Below, piece after piece: positions 32,768 through 41,992 of a DNA stretch of 51,668 nucleotides. A program made the position numbers and the translations under genes. Every line of letters starts with the position of its first letter. Within the stretch, counting starts at the first letter, position 1. The DNA is from RGIG3528 sp964653855 (GTDB taxonomy: Bacteria > Bacillota > Clostridia > Lachnospirales > Lachnospiraceae): positions 1-51,668 of the forward strand of contig CAZZFV010000010.1 in NCBI GenBank assembly GCA_964653855.1. Reading direction: 5' to 3'. The notes beneath the pieces were generated by a model. It was not told the origin of the DNA, ran no database searches, and was given only the letters and a program-made list of their open reading frames with translations.

Positions 32768-34663
32768 ATGAAAACAGGAAAACTAAAAATTATATTGACG
32801 GTATCGGCGCTTATGATGCTCGGCGTGCTTCTCGTGATGGGAACATTGCATTTGCAAACCAACTACAATATTGCCGATATTATAACCGACAACAGAATCT
32901 CTTTTCTTATATTTTCATGTGTTTTCTTCTTTTTGACAATTATGGTGCTGATTGCGCTTGTGGTGCTCCTTGACAAAACGGAGCAGCAAAGCAAAACGGA
33001 AAGAGAAATGCTTGCCGAGTCAAACAGGCAAAAGGAGATGCTTGAGGAACGTGACGCAATCATTGCGGATTCGGGAAACGGCATTTGGCAAATTATTTTG
33101 GAAGACGGCCGGGAACCGAGGCTCATTGTATCCGACAAAATGCTTGAGATACTTGGGGCCACAGATTTAAATTGTTCCGCGGAACAGCTTTATGCGCATT
33201 GGCGTTCGCACATTTTGGTCGACCAATTGCCTGTTGTGGAAGAAAGCATTTCAAAGATGATAAACGGTGAAGTTTCCGAAATAACTTACCGTTTTCTTCA
33301 CCCTGTTCTCGGTGAACGCTATATGCGAAGCGGCGGCAAGGGAAGAGTGACCGCGGACAATAAAAAAATATTGTCGGGCTATCAATCCGACGTTACCGAT
33401 ATTGTCATAAACAACGAAAATCAAAAGAAAAAGCTTGCCGAAACCGCACGTCTTGCGGAGGCGGCAAGCAAAGCCAAAACGGCGTTTTTGTTTAATATGT
33501 CGCATGACATCCGCACGCCGATGAACGCGATAAAGGGATTTTTGCACTTGCTCGAGCGTGATCAAAACGATCCCGAAAAACGACGGGAATATATTGACAA
33601 AATGGAAAAGTCAACGGATGTTTTGCTTTCCATTATCAACAATGTCCTTGAAATGGCACGTGTCGAAAACGGGCAGATTACGCTTAACGAAACAATAAAC
33701 GACATGAATACGATTTGTTCGCATATTTATTCCGTATTTGAAGGGGAGATGTCGGACAAACATATCGATTTCACAAAGACGGTGCGGATTGTGCATCCGT
33801 ACGTGTGGTGTGATTTGACGAGAGTGCGTGAGATATTGATAAATATCTTGAGTAATGCCTACAAGTATACGGGCGAAAACGGTTCGGTTTCGATGGAAGT
33901 GAGGGAAATGCCGTCGGAGCGTGACGGATACGGAAATTACAGAATTACGATCACCGATACCGGCTGCGGAATGTCAAAGGAATTTGTGTCGATCGTATTT
34001 GATGAATTTACGAGAGAACACAACACGACGGAAACAAAGATTGAGGGCTCGGGGCTCGGACTTGCGATCGTCAAAAAAATAGTCGATGCAATGTCCGGAA
34101 AAATAACGGCAACGAGTGTTCTCGGAAAAGGAAGCACGTTTGTGTGTGCGCTTTCGTTTAAAATTGCGACCAAAGAAGAAATCGACAATAAAGATTCCGT
34201 GAAAGAAGAAAACAAAAACGCGGAAGCAAATACAGAAATAAGCACGGAAACAGACACGAAAACAAATAAAAAAGCAAAGCCCAAAACCGGAAGAATATTG
34301 CTTGCGGAAGACAATGACCTAAATGCCGAAATAGCGCTTGAAATACTGAAGGAAGCGGGATTTAAGGCGGATCGTGCGGTTGACGGACGCGAGTGCGTAA
34401 ACAAAATTAAGTCTGAAAGCGCGGGACATTACGATGTCATTCTTATGGATATTCAGATGCCGAATCTCGACGGATATGCCGCAACACGTGAAATACGCGC
34501 TCTCGACAACGGCAAAAAGTCGCATATTCCGATTATCGCGATGACGGCAAACGCATTCGAGGAAGACAGGAAAAATGCGCTTAAAGCGGGTATGAACGAG
34601 CATATTTCAAAGCCGTTTGACATAAATAAGCTGATTGATGCGATAAATAAAGTGATAAAATAG
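32768..34663 (+). CDS. Membrane hybrid sensor histidine kinase with PAS-like domain and receiver
   Basis: 632 residues from ATG 32768, chosen because GGAG lies 7 nt upstream and the membrane helix follows at once; GTG 32720 is in frame but lacks a ribosome site. Two membrane helices (about 8-28, 45-72) enclose a very short external loop, so sensing is probably in the membrane or in the PAS-like domain (about 85-205). Kinase core: phospho-His about H246 (FNMSHDIRTPMNAIKG), HATPase (ILSNAYKYTGENG, DTGCGM, GSGLGLAIV). A Lys/Glu/Thr-rich linker precedes the receiver with phospho-Asp about D561 (LMDIQMPNLDG). Only 41 nt separate it from the oxidoreductase-hyp genes. Confidence 0.9.
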   Translation: MKTGKLKIILTVSALMMLGVLLVMGTLHLQTNYNIADIITDNRISFLIFSCVFFFLTIMVLIALVVLLDKTEQQSKTEREMLAESNRQKEMLEERDAIIADSGNGIWQIILEDGREPRLIVSDKMLEILGATDLNCSAEQLYAHWRSHILVDQLPVVEESISKMINGEVSEITYRFLHPVLGERYMRSGGKGRVTADNKKILSGYQSDVTDIVINNENQKKKLAETARLAEAASKAKTAFLFNMSHDIRTPMNAIKGFLHLLERDQNDPEKRREYIDKMEKSTDVLLSIINNVLEMARVENGQITLNETINDMNTICSHIYSVFEGEMSDKHIDFTKTVRIVHPYVWCDLTRVREILINILSNAYKYTGENGSVSMEVREMPSERDGYGNYRITITDTGCGMSKEFVSIVFDEFTREHNTTETKIEGSGLGLAIVKKIVDAMSGKITATSVLGKGSTFVCALSFKIATKEEIDNKDSVKEENKNAEANTEISTETDTKTNKKAKPKTGRILLAEDNDLNAEIALEILKEAGFKADRAVDGRECVNKIKSESAGHYDVILMDIQMPNLDGYAATREIRALDNGKKSHIPIIAMTANAFEEDRKNALKAGMNEHISKPFDINKLIDAINKVIK

Positions 34664-34704
34664 TAACAACCATAAGCAAAACAACCATGGGAGGAAGAAG
34701 ATTT

Positions 34705-37512
34705 ATGGGAATGGAACAGTACGAAAATTGGAAAGCAAATCACATGCACGATGCGCCGGCACGCGAGAAAATCGTTAAGCTCGGACGCAAAATCACGGAC
34801 GTCGCCGGGCATATCTTTGGCGGGGTAAAGGTTGAGGATCCGGAATATTGGGGACTTGCCGAAATCGTAACCGACGAAATGGCGGACGTCGCACTCAAGA
34901 TGAAAAAGAGACATCATTACACGTTTTCGGAGCTTTGTAAGCTCTGCGGTATAGATGATGCCGGAAAAGATGCGTTCCAAAAGCTTCTTGACGAGATGAG
35001 CTACGTGGGACTTCTTGAATATGACTACGGAAATCATTACGATCACAACGGCCGCACGGCTCCGCAAACGGAGCGACGCTATTGTCTTCCGATGTTTGTG
35101 CCGGGTTCAGCCGAACTTTTCAACATGGAAGAATTGCCCGACAGGTCGAATCCCAGATTAAAGGACCATCCGGATATTGCCGCTTTCTTTGAAAGAATGA
35201 CATATATTCCGCTTGCGGGCATTACGCAAATGGTTCCGCCCGGAGGCGCAGGAGTCGGAATGCACGTTATTCCTGTCGAAAAAGCGATCTCGATGGAAAA
35301 CGAAGCAATCGATATAGAGAAGCTTTCTTATTGGCTTTCGAAATATGAAGGAAAAATCGGCGTCGGAAGATGTTCATGCCGTGCGTCCCGTAAGGCAATC
35401 GGCGACGGATGTGCGGATGACGATTTCGGCTGGTGCATAGGTGTGGGCGACTTTGCGGATTATTGCCGCGAGACGGGCAAAGGTCACGACATCACCAAGG
35501 AAGAGGCGCTTGCAATTTTGAAGCGTGCCGAAGACAACGGCTTTGTGCATCAGATCACAAATATCGACGGTGAAAACAAGATTTTCGGAATATGCAATTG
35601 CAACGTTGAAATATGTAACGCGCTTCGTACGTCGCAGCTTTTTAATACTCCCAATATGTCACGTTCGGCTTATGTTGCGCATGTTGACGAATCAAAGTGC
35701 GTTGCTTGCGGAAGATGCGTCGAATATTGCCCTGCGGGTGCGGCAAAGCTCGGTCAGAAGATTCCTCTCGCAAACGGCGAAAGAATCGAGTATCCGAAGC
35801 ATGAGCTTCCGGATGCCGTTAAGTGGGGACCCGAAAAGTATGATCCGGATTACCGCGATAACAACAGAATAAATGTTCACGAAACCGGCACGTCGCCGTG
35901 TAAGACGGCTTGTCCCGCACATATTGCGGTTCAGGGCTATATAAGAAAGGCAGCGGAAGGAAAATACAGGGAGGCGCTTGCTCTCATCAAGCGTCAGAAT
36001 CCGTTCCCGGCTGTTTGCGGTGCGGTATGTAACAGAAGATGCGAGGACGCATGCACGAGATGCAAGATCGACGCAGCGGTTTCGATCGACGAAATCAAGA
36101 AGTTTATTGCCGAGCAGGATTTGAATGCGGAAACACGCTATGTTCCCGAAATTGTTATCCCGGCTTCGATTCATATGGACAGATTCGAGCAAAAGGTTGC
36201 AATCATCGGCGGCGGTCCTGCGGGACTCACGGCGGCATTTTATCTTGCGGAAAAAGGATATAAGCCCACCGTATTCGAAAAAGAAGCGGCACCCGGCGGT
36301 ATGCTTCGTTACGGTATTCCTTCGTATAAGCTTGACAAGAAGGTTCTTGACGCGGAAATCGATATTATGCGCGAAATGGGCGTCGAAATAAAGACGGGCG
36401 TAAATGTAGGTGAAGACATTACGATTGACGAGCTCAGAACTCAGGGCTACAAGGCATTTTATATTGCGATCGGTTGTAATGCGGGACGTCGCCCGGGTAT
36501 CACGGGAGACAATGCGGACGGCACAATGACCGCAATCGAATATCTCCATGACGCAAATTGCGGCGGCAAGGAATATACGGGAAATGTTGTCGTTGTCGGC
36601 GGCGGTAACGTTGCGATCGATGCAGCGAGAGTTTCAAAGAGAAACGGTGCGGAGACGGTTCATATGTTCTGCCTTGAGCAGGCACATGAGATGCCCGCAT
36701 CCGACGAAGAAATCACGGAAGCGGAAGAAGACGGCGTAACGATAAATTGCGGCTACGGCCCCATGGAAGTGCTTACGGAAAACGGGCGCGTTACGGGCGT
36801 AGTATTTAAGAGATGCACATCCGTATATGACGAAAACAAGAAGTTTGCGCCCAAATACGACGAAAACGATCTTGTGACCGTCAAGTGCGACAGACTTATT
36901 TTTGCAATCGGCCAGCAATCCGTATGGGGCGACCTCGTAAAGAACGAAAACATTGAATTTGCGGGTCCGAGGGTTATTGCGGACAAAATCACTTTCCAAA
37001 CATCCGTTAAAGACATATTTATCGGCGGCGACGTTTATACGGGACCCAAGTTTGCGATCGATGCGATAGCACAGGGCAAGATTGCGGCAGAATCTATGCA
37101 CCGTTTTGTACAGGGCGGACATATGGTTACGGGACGCAACCGTTGGGAATTCAAGGCTCTTGATACGGACAACATCAGAGTTGAGCAATATGACAACACA
37201 AAGCGTCAATATCCCACAAAGAATAAATCCGTAACGGATCCTTTTAAGAACAACAAGAACGCGTTCACCGAAGAGCAAATAAAGGCTGAGACCGCAAGAT
37301 GCCTCGGATGCGGCACATCGGTTGTCGATCCCAACAAGTGTATCGGCTGCGGCGTATGTACCACAAAGTGCGCATTTGATGCGATTACCCTTCACAGAGA
37401 TCATCCGGAATGCTCAACGATGATTGCGGCGGAAGACAAGTTTAAGGCAATTCTTCCTTATCAGATGAAGAGAGCCGTAAAGATTTTGACACACAAAAAG
37501 GCGGAACATTAA
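34705..37512 (+). CDS. Large FeS/FAD NAD(P)-dependent oxidoreductase (GltD/NfnB-like core)
   Basis: 935 residues from ATG 34705; the in-frame ATG 34687 lies on top of the GGAGG ribosome site and is unlikely. Order: helical N-terminal domain; CSCRASRKAIGDGC (about 229-242), a Cys cluster; a ferredoxin-type CVACGRCVEYCPAG (about 332-345); a GltD-type FeS domain (TACPAHIAVQGYI ... CGAVCNRRCEDAC); FAD fold VAIIGGGPAGLTAA; NAD(P) fold VVVVGGGNVAIDAA; and C-terminal CLGCG..CIGCGVCTTKCAF. It probably passes electrons between NAD(P)H and ferredoxin or a partner. It abuts hypA, so a link to a nickel enzyme or hydrogen metabolism is inferred, but no hydrogenase subunit is present. Confidence 0.85.
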   Translation: MGMEQYENWKANHMHDAPAREKIVKLGRKITDVAGHIFGGVKVEDPEYWGLAEIVTDEMADVALKMKKRHHYTFSELCKLCGIDDAGKDAFQKLLDEMSYVGLLEYDYGNHYDHNGRTAPQTERRYCLPMFVPGSAELFNMEELPDRSNPRLKDHPDIAAFFERMTYIPLAGITQMVPPGGAGVGMHVIPVEKAISMENEAIDIEKLSYWLSKYEGKIGVGRCSCRASRKAIGDGCADDDFGWCIGVGDFADYCRETGKGHDITKEEALAILKRAEDNGFVHQITNIDGENKIFGICNCNVEICNALRTSQLFNTPNMSRSAYVAHVDESKCVACGRCVEYCPAGAAKLGQKIPLANGERIEYPKHELPDAVKWGPEKYDPDYRDNNRINVHETGTSPCKTACPAHIAVQGYIRKAAEGKYREALALIKRQNPFPAVCGAVCNRRCEDACTRCKIDAAVSIDEIKKFIAEQDLNAETRYVPEIVIPASIHMDRFEQKVAIIGGGPAGLTAAFYLAEKGYKPTVFEKEAAPGGMLRYGIPSYKLDKKVLDAEIDIMREMGVEIKTGVNVGEDITIDELRTQGYKAFYIAIGCNAGRRPGITGDNADGTMTAIEYLHDANCGGKEYTGNVVVVGGGNVAIDAARVSKRNGAETVHMFCLEQAHEMPASDEEITEAEEDGVTINCGYGPMEVLTENGRVTGVVFKRCTSVYDENKKFAPKYDENDLVTVKCDRLIFAIGQQSVWGDLVKNENIEFAGPRVIADKITFQTSVKDIFIGGDVYTGPKFAIDAIAQGKIAAESMHRFVQGGHMVTGRNRWEFKALDTDNIRVEQYDNTKRQYPTKNKSVTDPFKNNKNAFTEEQIKAETARCLGCGTSVVDPNKCIGCGVCTTKCAFDAITLHRDHPECSTMIAAEDKFKAILPYQMKRAVKILTHKKAEH

Positions 37513-37866
37513 ATGCATGAGCTCGGCGTTACCTTTTATATATTAAAAGACGTAAAGCAGGTGGCGGAAGAAAACAATGTAAAGCACGTTGATTATGTTA
37601 CGGTAGAGATCGGAGAGGTCTCTACCGTAATTAATGAGCAGCTTATCGATTGCTGGAACTGGGCGCGCAAAAAGGAAGAGTGCACATGTAATACCGAGAT
37701 GCATATCGAAAACATCAAGGCGGTCACGTTGTGCGACGATTGCAAAAAGGAATACGAAACCGTAAAATACGGAAAAACGTGCCCTTATTGCAAAAGCGAA
37801 AACACATACCTGCTTCGCGGAAATGAATTTAACATAAAAGAGATAGGCGTATATGACGATACTTGA
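37513..37866 (+). CDS. hypA: Hydrogenase nickel-insertion protein HypA
   Basis: 117 residues. It begins with the invariant M-H-E, whose His2 binds nickel, and has a zinc site of two Cys pairs (CDDC and CPYC) at about 79-97. HypA delivers Ni to [NiFe]-hydrogenase precursors, or to urease in some species, together with HypB. The ATG directly follows the oxidoreductase stop, and its 3' end overlaps hypB by 14 nt. Confidence 0.93.
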   Translation: MHELGVTFYILKDVKQVAEENNVKHVDYVTVEIGEVSTVINEQLIDCWNWARKKEECTCNTEMHIENIKAVTLCDDCKKEYETVKYGKTCPYCKSENTYLLRGNEFNIKEIGVYDDT

Positions 37867-38509
37867 GTTAAAGCAAGGAATATTTAAAGAAAACGAAGTT
37901 ACGGCGGATAAGATAAGAAAAAACTTAAAAGAACAGCATAAACTTCTTGTAAATGTGATGTCGTCGCCGGGTTCGGGAAAAACGACGACATTAATCCGGA
38001 TAATCGAAGGGCTTAAAGGTGCCGCACGTGTCGGTGTAATGGAATGTGACATAGACGCGTCCGTAGATGCCGAAAAAATAGAACAAAACGGCGGAAAAGC
38101 AGTTCAATTGCATACGGGCGGCATGTGCCACATGGACGCCGAAATGACGATGCAAGGATTAAACGCGCTGGGACTTGATGACGTCGACATAATCTTTATC
38201 GAAAATGTCGGAAACCTTGTCTGTCCCGCGGAATTCGATACGGGTGCGCACGTAAATCTTACGATTTTGTCCGTGCCGGAAGGCGACGATAAGCCCGCAA
38301 AATATCCGCTTATGTATGAAGTTTCGGATGCGGTTCTCATAAACAAAACGGACGCGCTTTCCGTGTTTGATTTTAATACGGAACTGGCAAAACAAAGAAT
38401 CAAGAAATGCAACAAGGATGCGCTTATTTTCCCGATCTCCGCAAAAATGGGTCTCGGCATTGAATATGTTGTCGATTATTTAAAAGACAGGCTTTCGGAG
38501 GTAATGTGA
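37853..38509 (+). CDS. hypB: HypB-type nickel-insertion GTPase, copy 1
   Basis: 218 residues. P-loop NVMSSPGSGKTTT, switch regions MECDIDASVDAEKI and IFIENVGNLVCPAEFDTGA, NKTD guanine motif (LINKTDA). The Cys-His of GGMCHMDAEM and the Cys of NLVCP form the metal site at the dimer interface. There is no His-rich N-terminal Ni-storage stretch. It overlaps hypA by 14 nt and is followed after one base by a second hypB. Confidence 0.92.
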   Translation: MTILELKQGIFKENEVTADKIRKNLKEQHKLLVNVMSSPGSGKTTTLIRIIEGLKGAARVGVMECDIDASVDAEKIEQNGGKAVQLHTGGMCHMDAEMTMQGLNALGLDDVDIIFIENVGNLVCPAEFDTGAHVNLTILSVPEGDDKPAKYPLMYEVSDAVLINKTDALSVFDFNTELAKQRIKKCNKDALIFPISAKMGLGIEYVVDYLKDRLSEVM

Positions 38510-38510
38510 C

Positions 38511-39212
38511 ATGGGAAAAGTGCGTGTTATAGAAATTCACGAAAACGTGTTTAAGGACAACAATACGGCAGCGGACAGGGTGCGTGAAAAGCTTATAAAA
38601 AAAGGAACATGCATGATAAATGTGATGTCGTCTCCGGGATCCGGAAAAACCACGCTTCTGACCGCGCTTATCAATAATTTGAAGGATAAATTAAATATTG
38701 CCGTCATGGACGTTGACATAGAAACGTCTCTCGATGCCGAGCGTGTGGCCGGCAAAACGGGAGTAAGGGCGCTTCAGATTCATAACGGCGGACTTTGCCA
38801 TATCGATGCGGAAATGACGGAAAAGGCACTTACGGAATTTGAAAGCGAGTTTAAGGAAAACGACGCATATCCCGACTTGATTTTCTTGGAAAACATAGGA
38901 AATCTTGTTTGTCCCGCGGAATTTGACACGGGCGCGCACAAAAAAATGATGCTTTTTTCCGTGCCCGAGGGCGACGATAAGCCGCTTAAATATCCGCTTA
39001 TGTTCAGCATTTGCGATTTGATCGTGATTTCAAAAACGGATACGGCGGACTTCTTTGATTTTGATTTTGACAAGGCCTTAAAAAATATACGGGGACTCAA
39101 CAAAAACGCACGCGTTATCCGTGTGTCCGCAAAAACGGGCGAGGGAATTGAGGAACTCTCAGAGTATATTCTTGAAACCGTAAAGGAAATAAAAAATGAC
39201 GGAAAAAGATAA
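38511..39212 (+). CDS. HypB-type nickel-insertion GTPase, copy 2
   Basis: 233 residues. It has the same architecture as copy 1, with P-loop NVMSSPGSGKTT, GGLCHIDAEM and NLVCPAEFDTGA, and SKTD in place of NKTD at the guanine-specificity motif. The metal-site Cys and His are retained. The two copies are clearly paralogous but well diverged, so this is an old duplication rather than a recent tandem copy. Its last 17 nt overlap the start of the chorismate mutase frame, just before the scaffold gap. Confidence 0.9.
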   Translation: MGKVRVIEIHENVFKDNNTAADRVREKLIKKGTCMINVMSSPGSGKTTLLTALINNLKDKLNIAVMDVDIETSLDAERVAGKTGVRALQIHNGGLCHIDAEMTEKALTEFESEFKENDAYPDLIFLENIGNLVCPAEFDTGAHKKMMLFSVPEGDDKPLKYPLMFSICDLIVISKTDTADFFDFDFDKALKNIRGLNKNARVIRVSAKTGEGIEELSEYILETVKEIKNDGKR

Positions 39213-39579
39213 ATTAAGANNNNNNNNNNNNNNNNNNNNNNNNNNNNNNNNNNNNNNNNNNNNNNNNNNNNNNNNNNNNNNNNNNNNNNNNNNNNNNNNN
39301 NNNNNNNNNNNNNNNNNNNAAATCGAAAGCATCGATAACGAAATGCGCTCTCTTTTTGAAAGCCGGATGAGGGTCGCAAAAAAAATCGGCTTATATAAAA
39401 AGGAAAAAGGGATTCCGGTTAAGGATGAAAAACGCGAAGAATTTTTGATCAAAAAAAATCTTTCGGGGCTTTCGGATGTGTCACTTAAGGAATTTTATGC
39501 GGAATTTCAAAAATGTGTGATTGGACTCTCGTGCGAATATCAGGAAAAAGTGATTAAGGGTGAAGGCACGGGAAAGTGA
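39196..39579 (+). CDS. Chorismate mutase (AroQ-type), interrupted by the scaffold gap
   Basis: ATG 39196 has AAGGAA about 8 nt upstream and encodes MTEKDKLR before the Ns. After the gap the frame continues IESIDNEMRSLFESRM, then KKIGLYKKEKGIPVKD, the first helix and Lys region of AroQ-type chorismate mutases. In this family an 'LR.(k)I..ID' start is continuous, so the real missing sequence is probably only a few bases and the 100 Ns a placeholder; the apparent 127-residue length is then inflated to about 95. It converts chorismate to prephenate and heads the aro gene run. Confidence 0.8.
   Translation: MTEKDKLRXXXXXXXXXXXXXXXXXXXXXXXXXXXXXXXXXXIESIDNEMRSLFESRMRVAKKIGLYKKEKGIPVKDEKREEFLIKKNLSGLSDVSLKEFYAEFQKCVIGLSCEYQEKVIKGEGTGK
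39220..39319. other. Scaffold gap of exactly 100 Ns
   Basis: A run of 100 undetermined bases, the usual placeholder length for a join of unknown size. It lies inside the chorismate mutase frame and 7 nt after the second hypB stop. Adjacency of the hyp and aro blocks depends on this join. Confidence 0.99.
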
Positions 39580-39651
39580 GTAAATGGGGATTCCCCCCCG
39601 AAAGCAATTTTTGAAAACTCGGAGTAAAGAAATTTAAGGGAAATTTACGAT

Positions 39652-40650
39652 ATGAAAGTAAGCGTTCCGGATTTAAAAAAAGAATACGAAATTGTAAACG
39701 AAAAGGGAGCAATCGCGCGCTTTAAGGATTTTTTTGAATTTTCCGGAAAAACTTTGATTGTGACGGATGATGCGGTTCCCCTAAAATACAAAAAAACGGT
39801 GGCGGAGCAATGCATAACGCCACGTTTTTTTACATTAAAGCATGGTGAAGAAAGTAAATCGGTTGAAAATTATATTGAAATCATGAAAACGCTCCTTCAA
39901 AACGATTTTAAGAGAACCGATACGGTAATCGCTCTCGGCGGCGGTGTGTGCGGCGATATAGCGGCATTTGCGGCATCAACGTATATGCGCGGGATAAAAT
40001 TCATAAACATCCCCACAACGCTTCTTGCGATGGTGGATTCGTCTGTCGGCGGAAAGACGGGGATAGATTTGTTGGGTGTCAAAAACGTAATCGGTACTTT
40101 TTATATGCCCGAAAAGGTTATAATCGATACGGATGTTCTTGATACTTTACCGAAAAGAGAATTAAACGCGGGGCTTTCCGAAGCCGTAAAAATGGCTGCG
40201 ACGTGTGATGAAAAGTTTTTCGGGTTGTTTGAGGAAAAAGAAAATCCTTATGATTATTTAACGGAAATAGTTGAAGAGTCAAATAAAATAAAAAAATCGA
40301 TTGTGTCGGCGGACCCATATGAAAAGGGTTTGAGGCGAGTGTTAAATTTTGGGCACACGGTTGGGCACGCGATCGAAGGTGTAAAAGCGGGGGAATTGTT
40401 GCACGGCGAATGTGTTGCGATCGGGATGCTTTATATGGCATCGGGCGAAGCTAAAAAAAGAATCCGTGAAGTCTTAAAAAAGCTTGATTTGCCTGTTACG
40501 ACGGACGTGAGCACAGACACTTTAATAAATTATATAAAGCATGACAAGAAGGCGGAAAGTGATTTTGTAAACGTCGTATGGTGCGATAAAATAGGTGAAT
40601 ATGAGTTTAGACGGATGACATATGATGAAATAAGTAAGTTAAAACCATGA
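39652..40650 (+). CDS. aroB: 3-dehydroquinate synthase
   Basis: 332 residues, slightly short for AroB. NAD-binding region VIALGGGVCGDIAAFAASTYMRG, IPTTLLAMVDSSVGGKTGID, then zinc-ligand regions E in LNAGLSEAVKMA, H in LNFGHTVGHAIEG and H in LLHGECVAIGM. It converts DAHP to 3-dehydroquinate, step two of the shikimate pathway. It is separated by 72 nt from the chorismate mutase and 125 nt from aroC. Confidence 0.95.
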   Translation: MKVSVPDLKKEYEIVNEKGAIARFKDFFEFSGKTLIVTDDAVPLKYKKTVAEQCITPRFFTLKHGEESKSVENYIEIMKTLLQNDFKRTDTVIALGGGVCGDIAAFAASTYMRGIKFINIPTTLLAMVDSSVGGKTGIDLLGVKNVIGTFYMPEKVIIDTDVLDTLPKRELNAGLSEAVKMAATCDEKFFGLFEEKENPYDYLTEIVEESNKIKKSIVSADPYEKGLRRVLNFGHTVGHAIEGVKAGELLHGECVAIGMLYMASGEAKKRIREVLKKLDLPVTTDVSTDTLINYIKHDKKAESDFVNVVWCDKIGEYEFRRMTYDEISKLKP

Positions 40651-40775
40651 AGCGATGTGAGACGACATTTAAGGTAAAATACGGGTAAGACAGAGCATAA
40701 GGTAAATTTGTGTAAATCGGAAGATAAAGTAAAATCCGAGCAAGGCGGAATTTATTTAAGCATAAGGAAACAGAC

Positions 40776-41975
40776 ATGAAAAACAGTTTCGGACAAAACA
40801 TAATATTTACAATATTCGGGGAAAGTCACGGTGAAATGGTCGGATGCGTGATTGACGGGCTGCCTGCGGGAATTCGTGTGGAAGATGAAAACATAAAAGC
40901 GCTTCTCCTTAAAAGACGCCCTGTGAGTAACTTAGAAACGGCGCGGAAAGAACCCGACGAATACAAAATCGTGAGCGGTGTGTTTAACGGCTTCACGACC
41001 GGAAGCCCCGTATGCATTTTGATTCCGAATGTAAATCAAAAAAGTGACGATTACGACAAAAACATCATAAGACCATCCCATGCCGATTATACGGGATATG
41101 TAAAGTATGACGGCTTTAACGATTACCGCGGAGGCGGGCATTTTTCGGGAAGAGTTACGGCCGGAATTGTTGCCGCGGGCGGTATTTTGATTCCGGTGCT
41201 CAAAAATATGGGGATCAGGATTGTGTCTCATATAGGAGAATGTGCGGGAATAAAGGACGACGATTTTGACTTCGGAGACTTTGATTTATGCAATTTTGAT
41301 TTCGGTGATTTTGGGGATTCTCATCACGGGAAATTTATAAAGCTTTGTGAGAAAATTGATGCGTCTTTGTTTCCGGTGATTAATAAGGAAGCCGGCGAAC
41401 GGATGAAACAGGAAATTAAGAATGCCGCGGAAACGGGTGATTCGGTAGGCGGTATCATAAAAACGGCTGTCTTAGGGGTTCCTGCGGGAATCGGAGAACC
41501 TTTTTTTGACAGTGTGGAAAGCCTTATTTCACATGCCTTATTTTCGATAGGCGGTGTGAAAGGCGTTGAATTCGGTGCGGGATTTATGGGAACGAAGCTT
41601 ACGGGCAGCGAATTTAACGACGAATTTGCGGTCAAAAATCAAAAAATCATAACTCTCACAAACAATAACGGCGGAATAAACGGCGGAATTTCAAACGGAA
41701 TGCCGATTTTGTTTGACACGGCCGTAAAGCCGACGCCGTCGATATTTAAAAAGCAGCAAACCGTAAATCTTGCTGCGGGAACAGTGGAGACACTCGAAAT
41801 TAAAGGGCGCCATGATCCCGCGATAATAAGGCGTATTTGTCCGGTGATCGATTCGCTTACGGCGCTTGTGATTTGCGATTTGCTTGTGTCGGAATTCGGA
41901 AAAAGGGTGCTTTTACCGGAGAAAGGAAGCACAAATACAGGAAACACAAACACAGGTAAAGTTATTAAGTTGTAA
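40776..41975 (+). CDS. aroC: Chorismate synthase with low-complexity Phe-Asp-Gly insertion
   Basis: 399 residues. Landmarks: FGESHGEMVGCVIDGLPAGI at the N-terminus, RPSHADYTGYVKY, RGGGHFSGRVTAG and a C-terminal GRHDPAIIRR. The enzyme forms chorismate from EPSP using reduced FMN. Unusual: residues about 160-185 read DDDFDFGDFDLCNFDFGDFG, a repetitive insertion in a surface region, and the C-terminus ends in a Thr-Asn-Gly repeat (NTGNTNTG). AGG-type ribosome site (ATAAGGAAA) upstream. Confidence 0.95.
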   Translation: MKNSFGQNIIFTIFGESHGEMVGCVIDGLPAGIRVEDENIKALLLKRRPVSNLETARKEPDEYKIVSGVFNGFTTGSPVCILIPNVNQKSDDYDKNIIRPSHADYTGYVKYDGFNDYRGGGHFSGRVTAGIVAAGGILIPVLKNMGIRIVSHIGECAGIKDDDFDFGDFDLCNFDFGDFGDSHHGKFIKLCEKIDASLFPVINKEAGERMKQEIKNAAETGDSVGGIIKTAVLGVPAGIGEPFFDSVESLISHALFSIGGVKGVEFGAGFMGTKLTGSEFNDEFAVKNQKIITLTNNNGGINGGISNGMPILFDTAVKPTPSIFKKQQTVNLAAGTVETLEIKGRHDPAIIRRICPVIDSLTALVICDLLVSEFGKRVLLPEKGSTNTGNTNTGKVIKL

Positions 41976-41992
41976 TTTTTAGGGTATAAAAT

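Noticed and set aside
35692..36549. 285-codon minus-strand open frame inside the oxidoreductase
   Set aside because: It is antisense to the FAD and FeS domains with intact motifs, and its product is Arg/His/Cys-rich without domain pattern.
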